NCBI GenBank assembly: GCA_001247695.2
Contig: LGRX02035483.1
Location: forward strand, 372,001 to 436,000
DNA from: Cymbomonas tetramitiformis
Taxonomy: Eukaryota > Chlorophyta > Pyramimonadophyceae > Pyramimonadales > Pyramimonadaceae
Length of the DNA stretch: 64,000 nucleotides
Direction of reading: 5' to 3'
Shown here piece after piece: positions 47,214 to 56,435 of the stretch. A program made the position numbers and the translations under genes. Each line of letters starts with the position of its first letter. Position 1 is the stretch's first letter. The notes under the pieces were generated by a model that ran no database searches, had not been told where the DNA came from, and was given only the letters and a program-made list of their open reading frames with translations.

Positions 47214-47560
47214 TTAGCTTTGGAGATTGTCTTCCGAATTGAGGATTGGATACTCTGAGCTGGATATTTTTGGAAATGTGAAATATGTATTCCCTTTTTC
47301 AAGAATTTCTTGTGTCGCAGAAAGACGGTGGATCGTGTCTTTGAACCATTGTATCGAAGTATTAATCAACGCGAAATCATGAAAGCGTCCACTCTTGAAT
47401 GTCCCAGGCGCCGCGCTGTGCGCATCTCGTATGTCACAAACAGGCACAGGAACGAATGCAGTGTACGAGTACCCGTTATGTATAAATACTTGCGACCGTA
47501 CGACCGTGATCGATTCCCCCCAAAAAGATGATTGCGCAACTCCTGTTTGAATGCATATCT
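47214..47560 (-). CDS. Possible minus-strand coding exon
   Basis: A minus-strand frame ending at 47214 reads like protein for about 110 residues (well mixed Phe/Tyr/Ile with Asp/Lys, no low complexity) but has no internal ATG, and its upward extension overlaps the plus gene at 47528/47693. It would be a last exon converging on the 42129 gene. A candidate acceptor with a pyrimidine tract (TTTTCCGCAG on the minus strand near 47606-47615) exists upstream, but the first exon is not identified. Confidence 0.3.
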
Positions 47561-50377
47561 TCGCGCAGTCAATTGGAGCTGCACACGAACACGTACAGGC
47601 TGCGGAAAAGTATAAAAACCACGAACGATATTCTATATTGTATTCAGTATGTAAAGAACAGGACCTTGCAAAAGGATCGTAAGCATGCGTCCATGCCGAC
47701 TCCCACACGCTCGTCGCGTTCACTTTGCAAGGACCAGTGTTTTTCGCATGTGCTCGATGCAATGCATGCGCACTTGCGAGAACACAAGGAAAGACGTGTT
47801 CACAACCCCCCCGAAGGGACAGTAAGTCCGAACGAGTCCGCACGCATGATGCATCTTTCGAACGCGCGGGTCTCTTCACCCCGTCGACCAGTCTCGCCCT
47901 ACTGGTTGGATGATCGAGGTGACACAAAGTCCCGTTCGGATCTTTACCGATCCTATACTGACGCGGGCACGCTGCAAAAGCAAATCGCAGCATCGGTGGC
48001 TCTGAAATACGAGTGTGGTTTGGCCATGCCCTTACAATGCGCTTCTACAAGCGATTCGTGCGAGTGGTCCACGACTACGCACAGTGCGCACGTACCGATT
48101 GTGAAGTCCGCCACGGAAGACGCGTGCATTGTCGACCGGACGGTTGCGTATTTGGAAGACACCGTACAGAATCCGCCGTGTACAACTTGGAGAGTCGACA
48201 TCGTGCAAACCAAAGCAGAGATCGTCGGTTCCGACGATCCGTCCTTTATGACCGAATACGATTTGCCGCTCGCGATGTCGGGCAGGTTTTTGAAAAGTCC
48301 AACTCGTGCAGACTTGCACAACGATTCCGTACGACGACAACCGACGGACGTCGCCGAATCGACAGAATCAGAAGATTCGACCGAAAAAGACGCCCGGGAA
48401 ATGCTTTTGGAGATGTCGAGTATAGCGGACGAGTGTAGCATGCCAGACTCGCCCAGACAGAAGGTCGATCTCGATCTGGCAATGGCCCCCGTTTTACAAC
48501 AATCGTTGAACGGTGATGCGGATGAGCTTACATGGGACGCATCGTACGAGACCGAAGCGCATATTCTTGTTGACTTCGCCACCTTAAAAAACGATCGTGA
48601 TGGTATCGAATTCGGTGTGTCATCTTGGCGATCCGAATCGTCGGATACTGGCGCAGACTCTTCGAGCGCAGCAGGTGTGGGGATTGCTTGCCCTCTGCCG
48701 GAGGCGGAAGTCGCGTCCGAGCTCGCTCAACCGAAGCTACGTCATCAAAGCAATCCTCCGGACATGGCCACTTCGTGTTCCCAAGCACAGTTTTCCGTGT
48801 CGGAGCGAAATTCGGTGTCCATCTCAATTGCGTTACCCTTCGACTCCCGTGATCCGACACCTTTGAAAGACGTGATCGACGAGCGCCGAGACGCTTTGGC
48901 TTTTCCCATTCCCTTGCGCGTGGGAGGCCTGTCGAACGCATCTTCGCATACGCACGATTTGCTCGACCCGTGCGAAGAGGGTAAGGACGCCCCAGAGTCT
49001 GATGAAACTATGTCGCCTATGAATGGACGCACTCCTCATTCTCCGATAGAGAAGTTCGATGAGGAAGACTCGTCCAATAAAACCGTCGCGACAATATCAC
49101 CAGTATCACCAGAATCTCCCGCGTCGATACCCTTCGACTCCCGTGATCCGACACCTTTGAAAGACGTGATCGACGAGCGCCGAGACGCTTTGGCTTTTCC
49201 CATTCCCTTGCGCGTGGGAGGCCTGTCGAACGCATCTTCGCATACGCACGATTTACTCGACCCGTGCGAAGAGGGTAAGGACGCCCCAGAGTCTGATGAA
49301 ACTATGTCGCCTATGAATGGACGCACTCCTCATTCTCCGATAGAGAAGTTCGATGAGGAAGACTCGTCCAATAAAACCGTCGCGACAATATCACCAGTAT
49401 CACCAGGATCTCCCGCGTCGATACCCTTCGACTCCCGTGATCCGACACTTTTGAAAGACGTGATCGACGAGCACCGAGACGCTTTGCCTTTTTCCATTCC
49501 CTTGCGCGTGGGAGGCCTGTCGAACGCTTATTCGCATACGCACGATTTGCTCGACCCGTGCGAAGAGGGTAAGGACGCCCCAGAGTCTGATGAAACTATG
49601 TCGCCTATGAATGGACGCACTCCTCATTCTCCGATAGAGAAGTTCGATGAGGAAGACTCGTCCAATAAAACCGTCGCGACAATATCACCAGCATCACCAG
49701 GATCTCCCGCGTCGATCGCGGTTCGGACCACGAACGTATCCGAATCCGAGATCGGGCGCTCTTTCCCGTCCGCGGTCGACAAACCGACGGAGGAGCCCAT
49801 TAAGCCGAGCGCCGTTGCGGATTCGACGCTTGCTGTGGACCAATCGCAAAACTTGACGGCAAACCAAACAGACGTGAGTTTGGAACAAAGCGTCGATACC
49901 GAGAGCGAGGATGCGTGGACCATCGCGTCAGACCTCGCCGACTCTTTCATCGGCGAGGACGATGGATCGGTGACTTCGCAGCGCAGCACAAAAATATTAC
50001 TCGACGCGGCTGCCATCGGCAACACGCTTGCGAATGACACCGTGGACGCAAAAGACGTCGATGCGGTTGATCCTCTGCGCGAGACGGAAACGGACTCGGT
50101 CGTGCGTGCTGAGAATCCGAACGACTTGAGCGTGAACGACGCAGCGGTTTACCCCGGTCGCACCGAGTCCTCCACAACTCGAGCGAGCTCCGACGAAGCT
50201 CTCGTGCCGAGCACGCCGGCGACCCACGACGCTCACTTTGGGACTGTAGAAAAGAAGGAACAGGACGATATGGACGAGGCGTGGGACGAGTTTTTACAGT
50301 CCGCGTCATCGATGGTGAAGCAAAAAGCAAAAGTTTTTGGAATGACAGACCCAAACAAAGTTCTTGCAAGCTTTTGA
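47528..50377 (+). CDS. Repeat-rich protein, 949 aa
   Basis: 949 aa from the ATG at 47528, or 894 aa from the ATG at 47693. TATA boxes lie at 47481-47488 and 47611-47617, one fitting each start. The chain is Ser/Asp/Glu/Pro-rich and mostly disordered in look, with three tandem 98-residue repeats (DNA 48836-49717). The frame ends at a TGA (50375-50377), but the same frame continues at once into an SGNH-hydrolase-like domain (50411-51205). A candidate intron (50315-50410) would join the two into one protein; stop readthrough is an alternative. No known family for the repeat part; by style it could be a surface or tegument-like protein. Confidence 0.6.
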   Translation: MIAQLLFECISSRSQLELHTNTYRLRKSIKTTNDILYCIQYVKNRTLQKDRKHASMPTPTRSSRSLCKDQCFSHVLDAMHAHLREHKERRVHNPPEGTVSPNESARMMHLSNARVSSPRRPVSPYWLDDRGDTKSRSDLYRSYTDAGTLQKQIAASVALKYECGLAMPLQCASTSDSCEWSTTTHSAHVPIVKSATEDACIVDRTVAYLEDTVQNPPCTTWRVDIVQTKAEIVGSDDPSFMTEYDLPLAMSGRFLKSPTRADLHNDSVRRQPTDVAESTESEDSTEKDAREMLLEMSSIADECSMPDSPRQKVDLDLAMAPVLQQSLNGDADELTWDASYETEAHILVDFATLKNDRDGIEFGVSSWRSESSDTGADSSSAAGVGIACPLPEAEVASELAQPKLRHQSNPPDMATSCSQAQFSVSERNSVSISIALPFDSRDPTPLKDVIDERRDALAFPIPLRVGGLSNASSHTHDLLDPCEEGKDAPESDETMSPMNGRTPHSPIEKFDEEDSSNKTVATISPVSPESPASIPFDSRDPTPLKDVIDERRDALAFPIPLRVGGLSNASSHTHDLLDPCEEGKDAPESDETMSPMNGRTPHSPIEKFDEEDSSNKTVATISPVSPGSPASIPFDSRDPTLLKDVIDEHRDALPFSIPLRVGGLSNAYSHTHDLLDPCEEGKDAPESDETMSPMNGRTPHSPIEKFDEEDSSNKTVATISPASPGSPASIAVRTTNVSESEIGRSFPSAVDKPTEEPIKPSAVADSTLAVDQSQNLTANQTDVSLEQSVDTESEDAWTIASDLADSFIGEDDGSVTSQRSTKILLDAAAIGNTLANDTVDAKDVDAVDPLRETETDSVVRAENPNDLSVNDAAVYPGRTESSTTRASSDEALVPSTPATHDAHFGTVEKKEQDDMDEAWDEFLQSASSMVKQKAKVFGMTDPNKVLASF
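48836..49717 (+). repeat. 294-nt tandem repeats, three copies
   Basis: Units start near 48836, 49130 and 49424, period exactly 294 nt (98 codons). Units 1 and 2 differ at only a few bases; unit 3 has several more changes. In frame throughout. Confidence 0.9.
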
Positions 50378-50410
50378 TTAGTGAAAAATGAGGCGCCCGA
50401 AGGCGTGCAG
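50315..50410 (+). other. Candidate in-frame intron with stop
   Basis: 96 nt, donor GTGAAG, acceptor GGCGTGCAG, phase 0 on both sides. Removing it deletes the TGA at 50375 and links the repeat protein to the SGNH-like domain. The donor is weaker than the others. Confidence 0.4.
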
Positions 50411-51205
50411 CCGTCGTGTAAGGCAATCGTCGTCTCGAAGCTCTTAGGAGTGCACGTTCCAAAGACGACGATTGCGAGTTGGCGGCATTTGATCGACGCA
50501 AAAAAGAAAGGACATCTCGTACGCGTAGTAGCTTTTGGCACTTCCGTGCTTGGCGTGCACGGCGGGTGCACGGCGCCCGTCGGCGGGATAAGACCCGCTT
50601 GTGAGGTGTGTTGCGGCTTCGGTGTTTTTTCGCGCTCCGCAAATGTCGTAGGAGGCGGGTGGCTGAGACGCACCCTGGATGATTTTTTTCACGACAGTGA
50701 GTACGAGCTTTTAAACGCCGGAATGCCCGGAAGTTCGCCGGAGATGATAACCTCATGCGCGGAGAATGTGTGCGACGTAACGAAACCAATAGATCTGCTC
50801 GTGCTGAAATACGGTCCGGTCACACGCGAAGGAAGCTTCGCGCTCCATTTATCGGAAGTCATCCGGTCCGTGAGATTGTTCAACCCTTCGTGCGGCGTGC
50901 TGTTCGTCACTTTTGAACAGTTCTGCAGCATGGACGACGCACCTCCCTGTCTGTACACTTGCAGATGCTCGGAGATGAAACAACTTGTTGGGAATCTCAA
51001 GACGATGAACCGTCGATGCCTCGCGCAAACGAACGCATCTGAAGATCACACGTATCGGCAAGCGGTGGTCGACGAGTGCGACCTAGCTGTGCGTGTTGTC
51101 GCTATCGACGACAGCGAGGACGCTAATCACTCCGAGACGAATGATCACCTTAAACTTCGAGGCATTGCCGTTTGCTACTCCACGCACGTAAACGCGGTTG
51201 CGTAA
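50411..51205 (+). CDS. SGNH-hydrolase-like domain, probable exon
   Basis: 264 residues to the stop, with no usable ATG at its 5' end, so probably the 3' exon of the 47528 gene. Motifs: a hydrophobic strand then Phe-Gly-Thr-Ser-Val (about 50531-50545) at the place of SGNH block I (Gly-Asp-Ser); Asn-Ala-Gly-Met-Pro-Gly-Ser (about 50714) as block II; Leu-Val-Leu-Lys-Tyr-Gly-Pro (about 50798) as block III, where Gly-x-Asn is usual. A block V Asp-x-x-His was not found with confidence, so it may be inactive or divergent. The family removes acyl groups from lipids or sugars. A capsule, membrane or glycan role is inference. Confidence 0.45.
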   Translation, partial: PSCKAIVVSKLLGVHVPKTTIASWRHLIDAKKKGHLVRVVAFGTSVLGVHGGCTAPVGGIRPACEVCCGFGVFSRSANVVGGGWLRRTLDDFFHDSEYELLNAGMPGSSPEMITSCAENVCDVTKPIDLLVLKYGPVTREGSFALHLSEVIRSVRLFNPSCGVLFVTFEQFCSMDDAPPCLYTCRCSEMKQLVGNLKTMNRRCLAQTNASEDHTYRQAVVDECDLAVRVVAIDDSEDANHSETNDHLKLRGIAVCYSTHVNAVA

Positions 51206-51501
51206 GACGGATCGTTTTTGTTTTTTTTTGCACTCTACTTCCTCGGTACACGTTGACTGCAATCGTCAAAAGAAGCACGCAAAAATTGAAGGCGAGTAAC
51301 GACTTGCGATTCATTTTGTATTTATATAAAGGCTTCGAATCCATATGCCGGTACCTCACGGATACCTCACGACGGTCCGAATGAATATATACCCGAACCG
51401 CGCTATTAATACATTCCCCGTTTCCGTTCGAACCGACGGTCCAAACTTCCTATACAATTCGTATATTCAACGGAGCGCCCGTATATTACCAAAAATTGTT
51501 T
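51206..51501. other. Convergent spacer with duplicated block
   Basis: Contains ACCCGAACCGCGCTATTAA at 51391-51409, repeated at 55391-55409. No gene seen. Confidence 0.5.
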
Positions 51502-52722
51502 TTATTCAATAGGCAAGCCGTTCGAGCGGTTATCCCGAAAGTTCTTGTTCAGTTGCATCTTCTCTTGATTCATCTTTTGCAGGGTTTGTTTGGTGTATAA
51601 CTCCCTTGTGTTTTCCATACCCGTTACCAAATATTTTGACATTTTTGCCGTTAAAGTCAACGAAGATACGATCCAACCCGGACCCCACCAGCTTAGAAAT
51701 ATGTAACTCGCAAAATTAAGACACGAACCGAGTAGGTTATATCCGCACATCTGCTTGGATACCGTTAGCCGATAAGCCTCGAAAGCTTCTATTCGAATGG
51801 CTTTGGCCGTATACTCAACGATAGCACACGTGGCCAAAGTGAAACCTTTCGCTCGAATTTCGCTAGTGTCGCTGGCGATGTACCTGCCGATTATCTCAGT
51901 ACAACATCCCGTCACTACCGAAAAAGCCACGTATGTAAGATCGAAATTCGCAAGGTTGAACCCATTATACAGCTTCTCCAACACCGTGTGGGGATTCATA
52001 AAAAACACATACGCTTGAATGGCGATAATCACTAAAGTTAGAATCAACCAGATTTTTTCCGTGACCTTTTTCCATGTCCCATATACACTTTGAATGGTGT
52101 CATGTCTTTTCGTGTACGCTTTTTCTCCTTCGATTTTTACTATTTCGAGCTCGGATTTAGTGAGTGCCTGCTGATACATGGTTACTTCCCGTTTCGTTGT
52201 GCATTCTGTCAGATACTGCTCGCACAAGTTTCGTTCCGATTCACAGTCGAGAAGCTCTTGTTTGCACGTCTTTAATGCTCCCGACAAAGAATTTGTCGCG
52301 CGTTTTAGTTTTCTCTCCGCTTTTTCGTAATCAAATACGTCTGTCTTGGATGTGGGATTGCCGAACCAGTTGTCGATCTCTCTTAAAGTTTCATCCATTT
52401 CCTCGATGCGCTCTTCGAGCGTGGCTCTGGTTTGCTCGTTGTCCCACAAAAGGCCGATATGATCGTTCACATTCATAATTTCTTCCGGTAATGTCTGCAT
52501 GAAGAATTTGTTAAAGCTTTGCCTTTGCTTAACTTGCGAGGGCGATTCTCCAAACTCTCCGATTAACATAACTGTAATTTTTTCTATGTTAGCGGGCACT
52601 CCAGACTGTTTTACGTCAACCAGAAACTTTCTGTAATCCTCGAAATTCTGTGTGATGGTATAATTTCGATTAATCGTAGAGGACGTCAACGTAGCACTCG
52701 ACGGAGGTGCGTTAAAACTCAT
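51502..52722 (-). CDS. Membrane protein with coiled-coil head
   Basis: 406 aa. Residues about 60-210 are helical/coiled-coil with a Cys ladder (Cys-Lys-Gln-Glu-Leu-Leu-Asp-Cys, then Cys-Glu-Gln, Cys-Thr-Thr). Hydrophobic segments lie near 222-242, 258-275 and 328-350, so two to four membrane spans. The tail is Lys/Asn/Gln-rich. No family recognised. The divergent neighbour at 52941 has a similar N-terminal layout (helical, Cys at heptad-like spacing), which hints at a shared origin. A TATA run (52798-52808) lies 76-86 nt upstream. Confidence 0.65.
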   Translation of the reverse strand: MSFNAPPSSATLTSSTINRNYTITQNFEDYRKFLVDVKQSGVPANIEKITVMLIGEFGESPSQVKQRQSFNKFFMQTLPEEIMNVNDHIGLLWDNEQTRATLEERIEEMDETLREIDNWFGNPTSKTDVFDYEKAERKLKRATNSLSGALKTCKQELLDCESERNLCEQYLTECTTKREVTMYQQALTKSELEIVKIEGEKAYTKRHDTIQSVYGTWKKVTEKIWLILTLVIIAIQAYVFFMNPHTVLEKLYNGFNLANFDLTYVAFSVVTGCCTEIIGRYIASDTSEIRAKGFTLATCAIVEYTAKAIRIEAFEAYRLTVSKQMCGYNLLGSCLNFASYIFLSWWGPGWIVSSLTLTAKMSKYLVTGMENTRELYTKQTLQKMNQEKMQLNKNFRDNRSNGLPIE

Positions 52723-52797
52723 CGTCGACGTTGCGATTCACTTGGCGTACAGTAAATAAATAGTAAACCGGATCATCTAAAATGTACGACATTGTGT

Positions 52798-52808
52798 GTA
52801 TATATATA
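52798..52808 (-). promoter_or_regulatory. Palindromic TATA for 51502-52722 gene
   Basis: GTATATATATAC-type run 76-86 nt upstream of the minus-strand ATG at 52722. The plus gene has its own box at 52874-52881. Confidence 0.55.
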
Positions 52809-52873
52809 CCCAAGAATTCTCTACTTTCGGGAAACGTGACATACGCCAATTATGAAACCAAATACAAATCTCG

Positions 52874-52881
52874 TATAAATA
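52874..52881 (+). promoter_or_regulatory. TATA box for 52941 gene
   Basis: TATAAATA 60 nt upstream of the ATG at 52941. Confidence 0.6.
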
Positions 52882-52940
52882 TCATCTTACAAATCGTCTT
52901 TGTTGTGACAACGACGACGTGCATATTTCAAACATAAAAA

Positions 52941-54954
52941 ATGACCTCGACGTATACAGTTCCGCTCGATGGCGACGACGCGAACATGACATTGCTAAAG
53001 CAACAGCTGATCAAAAGCGACAGTCTGTTTCACGAGGATTACAAAATTATGTGCAATCTCATCTTGCATCTTTTTAGCGAACTCGAATACAATCCCTATC
53101 ACTACAATCAATTGGCGACAACGGCGTGTCTCAAGGAAATACACGACGCTTTTCGTTTTTTTTTTTATGTTCTGAACAATCCGAACACAGATACCGGCGA
53201 GAGCGTCGATGCCTTAAAAAAGGTGACCGAAGCTTGTCGGAATTTGTACAAAGAAATGAAAATACAAATAAAGTCTTGCGAGCTCAAACTTCAGACATGT
53301 AAAGCGGATACCCTTAAATGCGACGCAGAGCTACGACGGTGTATAGAGAATAACAACTTGTCAGTTGACATCGACGAAACAAGTGCGCCATATTCCCGAC
53401 GTCGTATTAATATTTGCGTGTCCTGTCAAACGAGTGCCTTGCAGCATATTGTTCGGCACTGTAAGAAATACGTAGCTCGAAGTTTTTACGAAGCTTGTTA
53501 TCGATTAACTCAATCGTTATGTTTCTTTAGGAGAGCGGTACAAACTTTGTTTATTATTACAAATCTGCCGATGAATGAGTCGAGGGGGAAGACGAGGTCA
53601 AGTATATCTCGCGAGGGCAAGAAACGCCACGAATGCAGGTTGGAATGAGGGCAGACTGTCCAGAGCTAGTGGACAACATTACAATTGGACGATCCTTAGA
53701 ATGCTGTGGGATACTTTTCTAATAGGCATGCAAGTCTGTACAATCGGTACTCAATTGCACCAATTACAACAGACGCACGAAGCCAAGGCCTACGGCGCAG
53801 ATGGGGATATCACATCAAACTTAACACCCGACGAAGAGCAGGCGCGACAGGCGGTTGTTTCGTATAATAAACAAGCGGCGGAATCTTGGCCAAAAATCGA
53901 AGCACATAACAAGTATATTGCAACGAAAAAAGACGCGCTCGAAAAAGCGCGAATATCCGATTCTCAGAAGAGTGCATATTGGACATTTACGGAATCGAAC
54001 GAGAATCGAGTACAAAATGACTATAAACAGCTCGACAAAGAAAATGCACACTTATTTAAAGATTTCGATGAGGTAAAGAAGCTTCTCGAAGACCGTCGAG
54101 AGAATTTGAAAAAGAAAAATCTGAAAATTGACGAAATAGACCCCCTAAACTTTTGGATCAGGAAATATGACAGCACAAATTATGGGCAAGATTCCACCGG
54201 CATATTTGGTGGATTCCTAAAAAAGTTCAGCTATCGCAAGAGCGAAGAATACGTGACGTGGCATATGAAAATAACTCGAGACTTTTTACCTCTTATTTTG
54301 GGAGCTCGAATGTGTGAAGGGGTGTTTTCTCAGGCAGTTTTGGAGCTTAGCGATCCCATCACGGACACGGAATATAAGACTCCGAATGAGAAGCTGGCAA
54401 GCGTCCTCAGTAAGGGAATCGTCGAAGGCACGAAAGAATTCTGCAAGTATGAAGGTTCAGTCATACTCGCCAATGATTCAAGGTTGAAAACAAACAATGC
54501 GAATTTTATCTATCAGATCTTACCGAACGAAATAAATGCCATGTCGGAAAATGACCAGCAAGTTGCCGCGGAATCTGTGGGTGGTCTATTTCACAATATC
54601 GCGTTAGTGCCGGCTGTACTCTACGATAAAGTCTTTTCAAATATGCCGACCATCAACTGGTCGTATTTCAAGACAAAACCAAGCTCGCCTCGATTGAAGA
54701 ACTTGCGAAAAGGTATCGTGAAGACGCTTAAGCCGGAGATCGAGAGGACGCAACCGAAGCCTCGTAGATCCGAGCGTCTGGCAAATCAGCGACAGGCGAG
54801 CGAAAACTCCCACGAGGAGAACGCACCGGAGCTTCGTAGATCCGAACGTGTAGAAAAACAGCAAGAGGCGAGCAAACATAACTCCCACGAGAAGAATGCT
54901 ACGGAGCCAACAAAGCAAAAAAAATCCTCGCGCAATAAGAATCGGAAAAAATAA
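52941..54954 (+). CDS. Two-exon protein with basic repeat tail, 611 aa
   Basis: Exons 52941-53460 and 53639-54954 join in frame (phase 1) to 611 aa. The first 150 residues are helical with Cys at regular spacing (Cys-x6-Cys-x6-Cys-x6-Cys-like), resembling the divergent neighbour at 51502. The second exon has a long Lys/Glu/Asp helical stretch and ends in a basic tail with two copies of an Arg-Arg-Ser-Glu-Arg ... Asn-Ser-His-Glu unit and a final Lys/Arg/Asn run, possibly nuclear-localising or DNA-binding. No family recognised. Without splicing, exon 2 would start at an ATG directly after a stop (53572) and exon 1 would continue to 53648. Confidence 0.6.
53461..53638 (+). other. Intron of 52941 gene
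   Basis: 178 nt, donor GTAAGA, acceptor GAATGCAG, phase 1. A competing acceptor with a better pyrimidine tract (TTTCTTTAG, 53530) would create a stop codon at the junction. Confidence 0.6.
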
Positions 54955-55844
54955 AATTTCGTGTTTCTGTGACCGTGTGCCAGGGGGGGCATAACGCCGT
55001 TGAAATTCAAAAAGTTGATATGATTGTATGACTGTAGTCAAATGCCGTTGCACTGGAATTGGATCGATGTCGAGTGACCAATCTGTGAGAAAATAATCGA
55101 GAGCAAGGCTATTACAGGTATAACGGTCACGGGATGACAGGTTTCTGCCTTCTTGAATACAAACTCTCAATGCAACTAACCTTGCCAGTAACTCTCTAGA
55201 CTCAATATAGTATATAGTAATTAGAAATGAATTATTCCGTCACGATAATATCGAGTGTACGATGTAGCATAAGTGCCACCGGGCATAGACCGGACCGGAG
55301 CCGGTCATCAGCTCTTGCCACAATTGCAAATACGTTACTATCATCCCAGGCAAACAGGAAGAAGCGAGCCTAGAGGCTAGAATGACATGTACCCGAACCG
55401 CGCTATTAAATCCATTTTCCGTTTTCCATTCAATCGGAGCCTTCAACCGCAGGAGTCGTCGCTTTCGCGCATTCGGAGGTTACTCATTACGGCGTGCGAT
55501 ACGGACGCCGGAATGAGTTTATACGGGTATTTATATCCCAGTTGAAAACTTTATAACAACCTTGTGACACTCAGGGTGCTCGATTCGTATTTGGAGCTCG
55601 AAAACGTAGAGCTTAAACAACTCGCCTCAGATGGCGGATATCGTTTGTTCCCAAAAGACCTGCCGGTTTCTAGTGTTTCGATCTGTCGACGTGATCGTGA
55701 TACTTTTCCCCCCCCGGTGAATGCCGCGGTCACACTTATAAATACAAATACGCAGCCGATGTTGGGAGCGGAAATATCGTTTCCGCCAAATTCTTAATTC
55801 TATCGCAAATCGACCCTTAAAATTGCTTTAAGAGCGACGACGGC
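54955..55844. other. Gene-poor stretch with duplicated block
   Basis: About 890 nt. Holds the second copy of ACCCGAACCGCGCTATTAA (55391-55409), a short GACCGG...CCGGTC palindrome near 55290 and a TATA box (55737-55744) for the next gene. A plus frame at 55564-55797 has no ATG at its start and is not called. Confidence 0.5.
55737..55744 (+). promoter_or_regulatory. TATA box for 55845 gene
   Basis: TATAAATA 101 nt upstream of the ATG at 55845. Confidence 0.5.
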
Positions 55845-56159
55845 ATGCCCTCACAGGAAAGCAATTACCCTTGGGAAGAGCCTACCGAGCTGTACAACGC
55901 GTTCAATGCCACGCACAAAAATTACGCTAACCAACTACTTCGGCAGGGTGTTCCTTTCGACCCGTCTATTCTTCAGACATCCTTAACCAAAACTAAAGCT
56001 GCTTGCGAGACAGTAAAGAAGAAGGATTCGTCATCAAGGAGACGAGAGACGCTGTGTAAAACGTTGCAGCAGGAATGTGATCGTGAAGAGCTTTTTCACA
56101 TAAGCAGTTTTGTCACCCATGAACTCGTAGAAGAAGTGAGAAAACTCTTGTGCGATTGA
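55845..56159 (+). CDS. Small helical protein, 104 aa
   Basis: 104 aa, acidic/basic mixed helices with four Cys near the middle and a Glu/Leu-rich end. No family recognised. It resembles the N-terminal helical Cys segments of the 51502 and 52941 proteins in style only. TATA box 101 nt upstream, MITE-like copy R13 downstream. Confidence 0.5.
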   Translation: MPSQESNYPWEEPTELYNAFNATHKNYANQLLRQGVPFDPSILQTSLTKTKAACETVKKKDSSSRRRETLCKTLQQECDREELFHISSFVTHELVEEVRKLLCD

Positions 56160-56223
56160 AACGCTTATGTTTGTCACCTCGCTCGTCGTAATCGACGCGT
56201 ACATGCGAGCACGATTGTTTGCA

Positions 56224-56384
56224 TGTTTGAGAGTCGATTTCGATAGATGCGGGAAATTGTGAAGGTCACATCTTACTCTGCACACTGATTATGATATCGT
56301 TGGTACGTGTTATGAATGAGATCTTTAAATACTCGCTACCAAAATAGACCTACCATGTTCGATCGTTCACAAAAAACGACTTTT
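56224..56384 (+). repeat. MITE-like repeat, copy R13
   Basis: Full-length copy: GAGAGTCGATTTCGATAG at the left, TGAAGGTCACATCTTACTCT, ATTATGATATCGTTGGTACG, GATCTTTAAATACTCGC, and the right end TTCACAAAAAACGACT. Confidence 0.7.
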
Positions 56385-56435
56385 TAATTTATCGAGGTGT
56401 CGAAACGTTTCTTTTGGATGCGCAAATGGAGCGTG

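Noticed and set aside
49947..50789. 280-aa minus-strand frame over the SGNH-like region
   Set aside because: Extreme Arg/Ser bias, antisense shadow.
53575..53638. ATG at 53575 as the start of a separate gene
   Set aside because: It follows a stop codon directly and lies inside the intron that joins the two frames in phase.
55564..55797. Plus-strand frame of 77 codons
   Set aside because: No ATG at its start and it contains the TATA box of the next gene.
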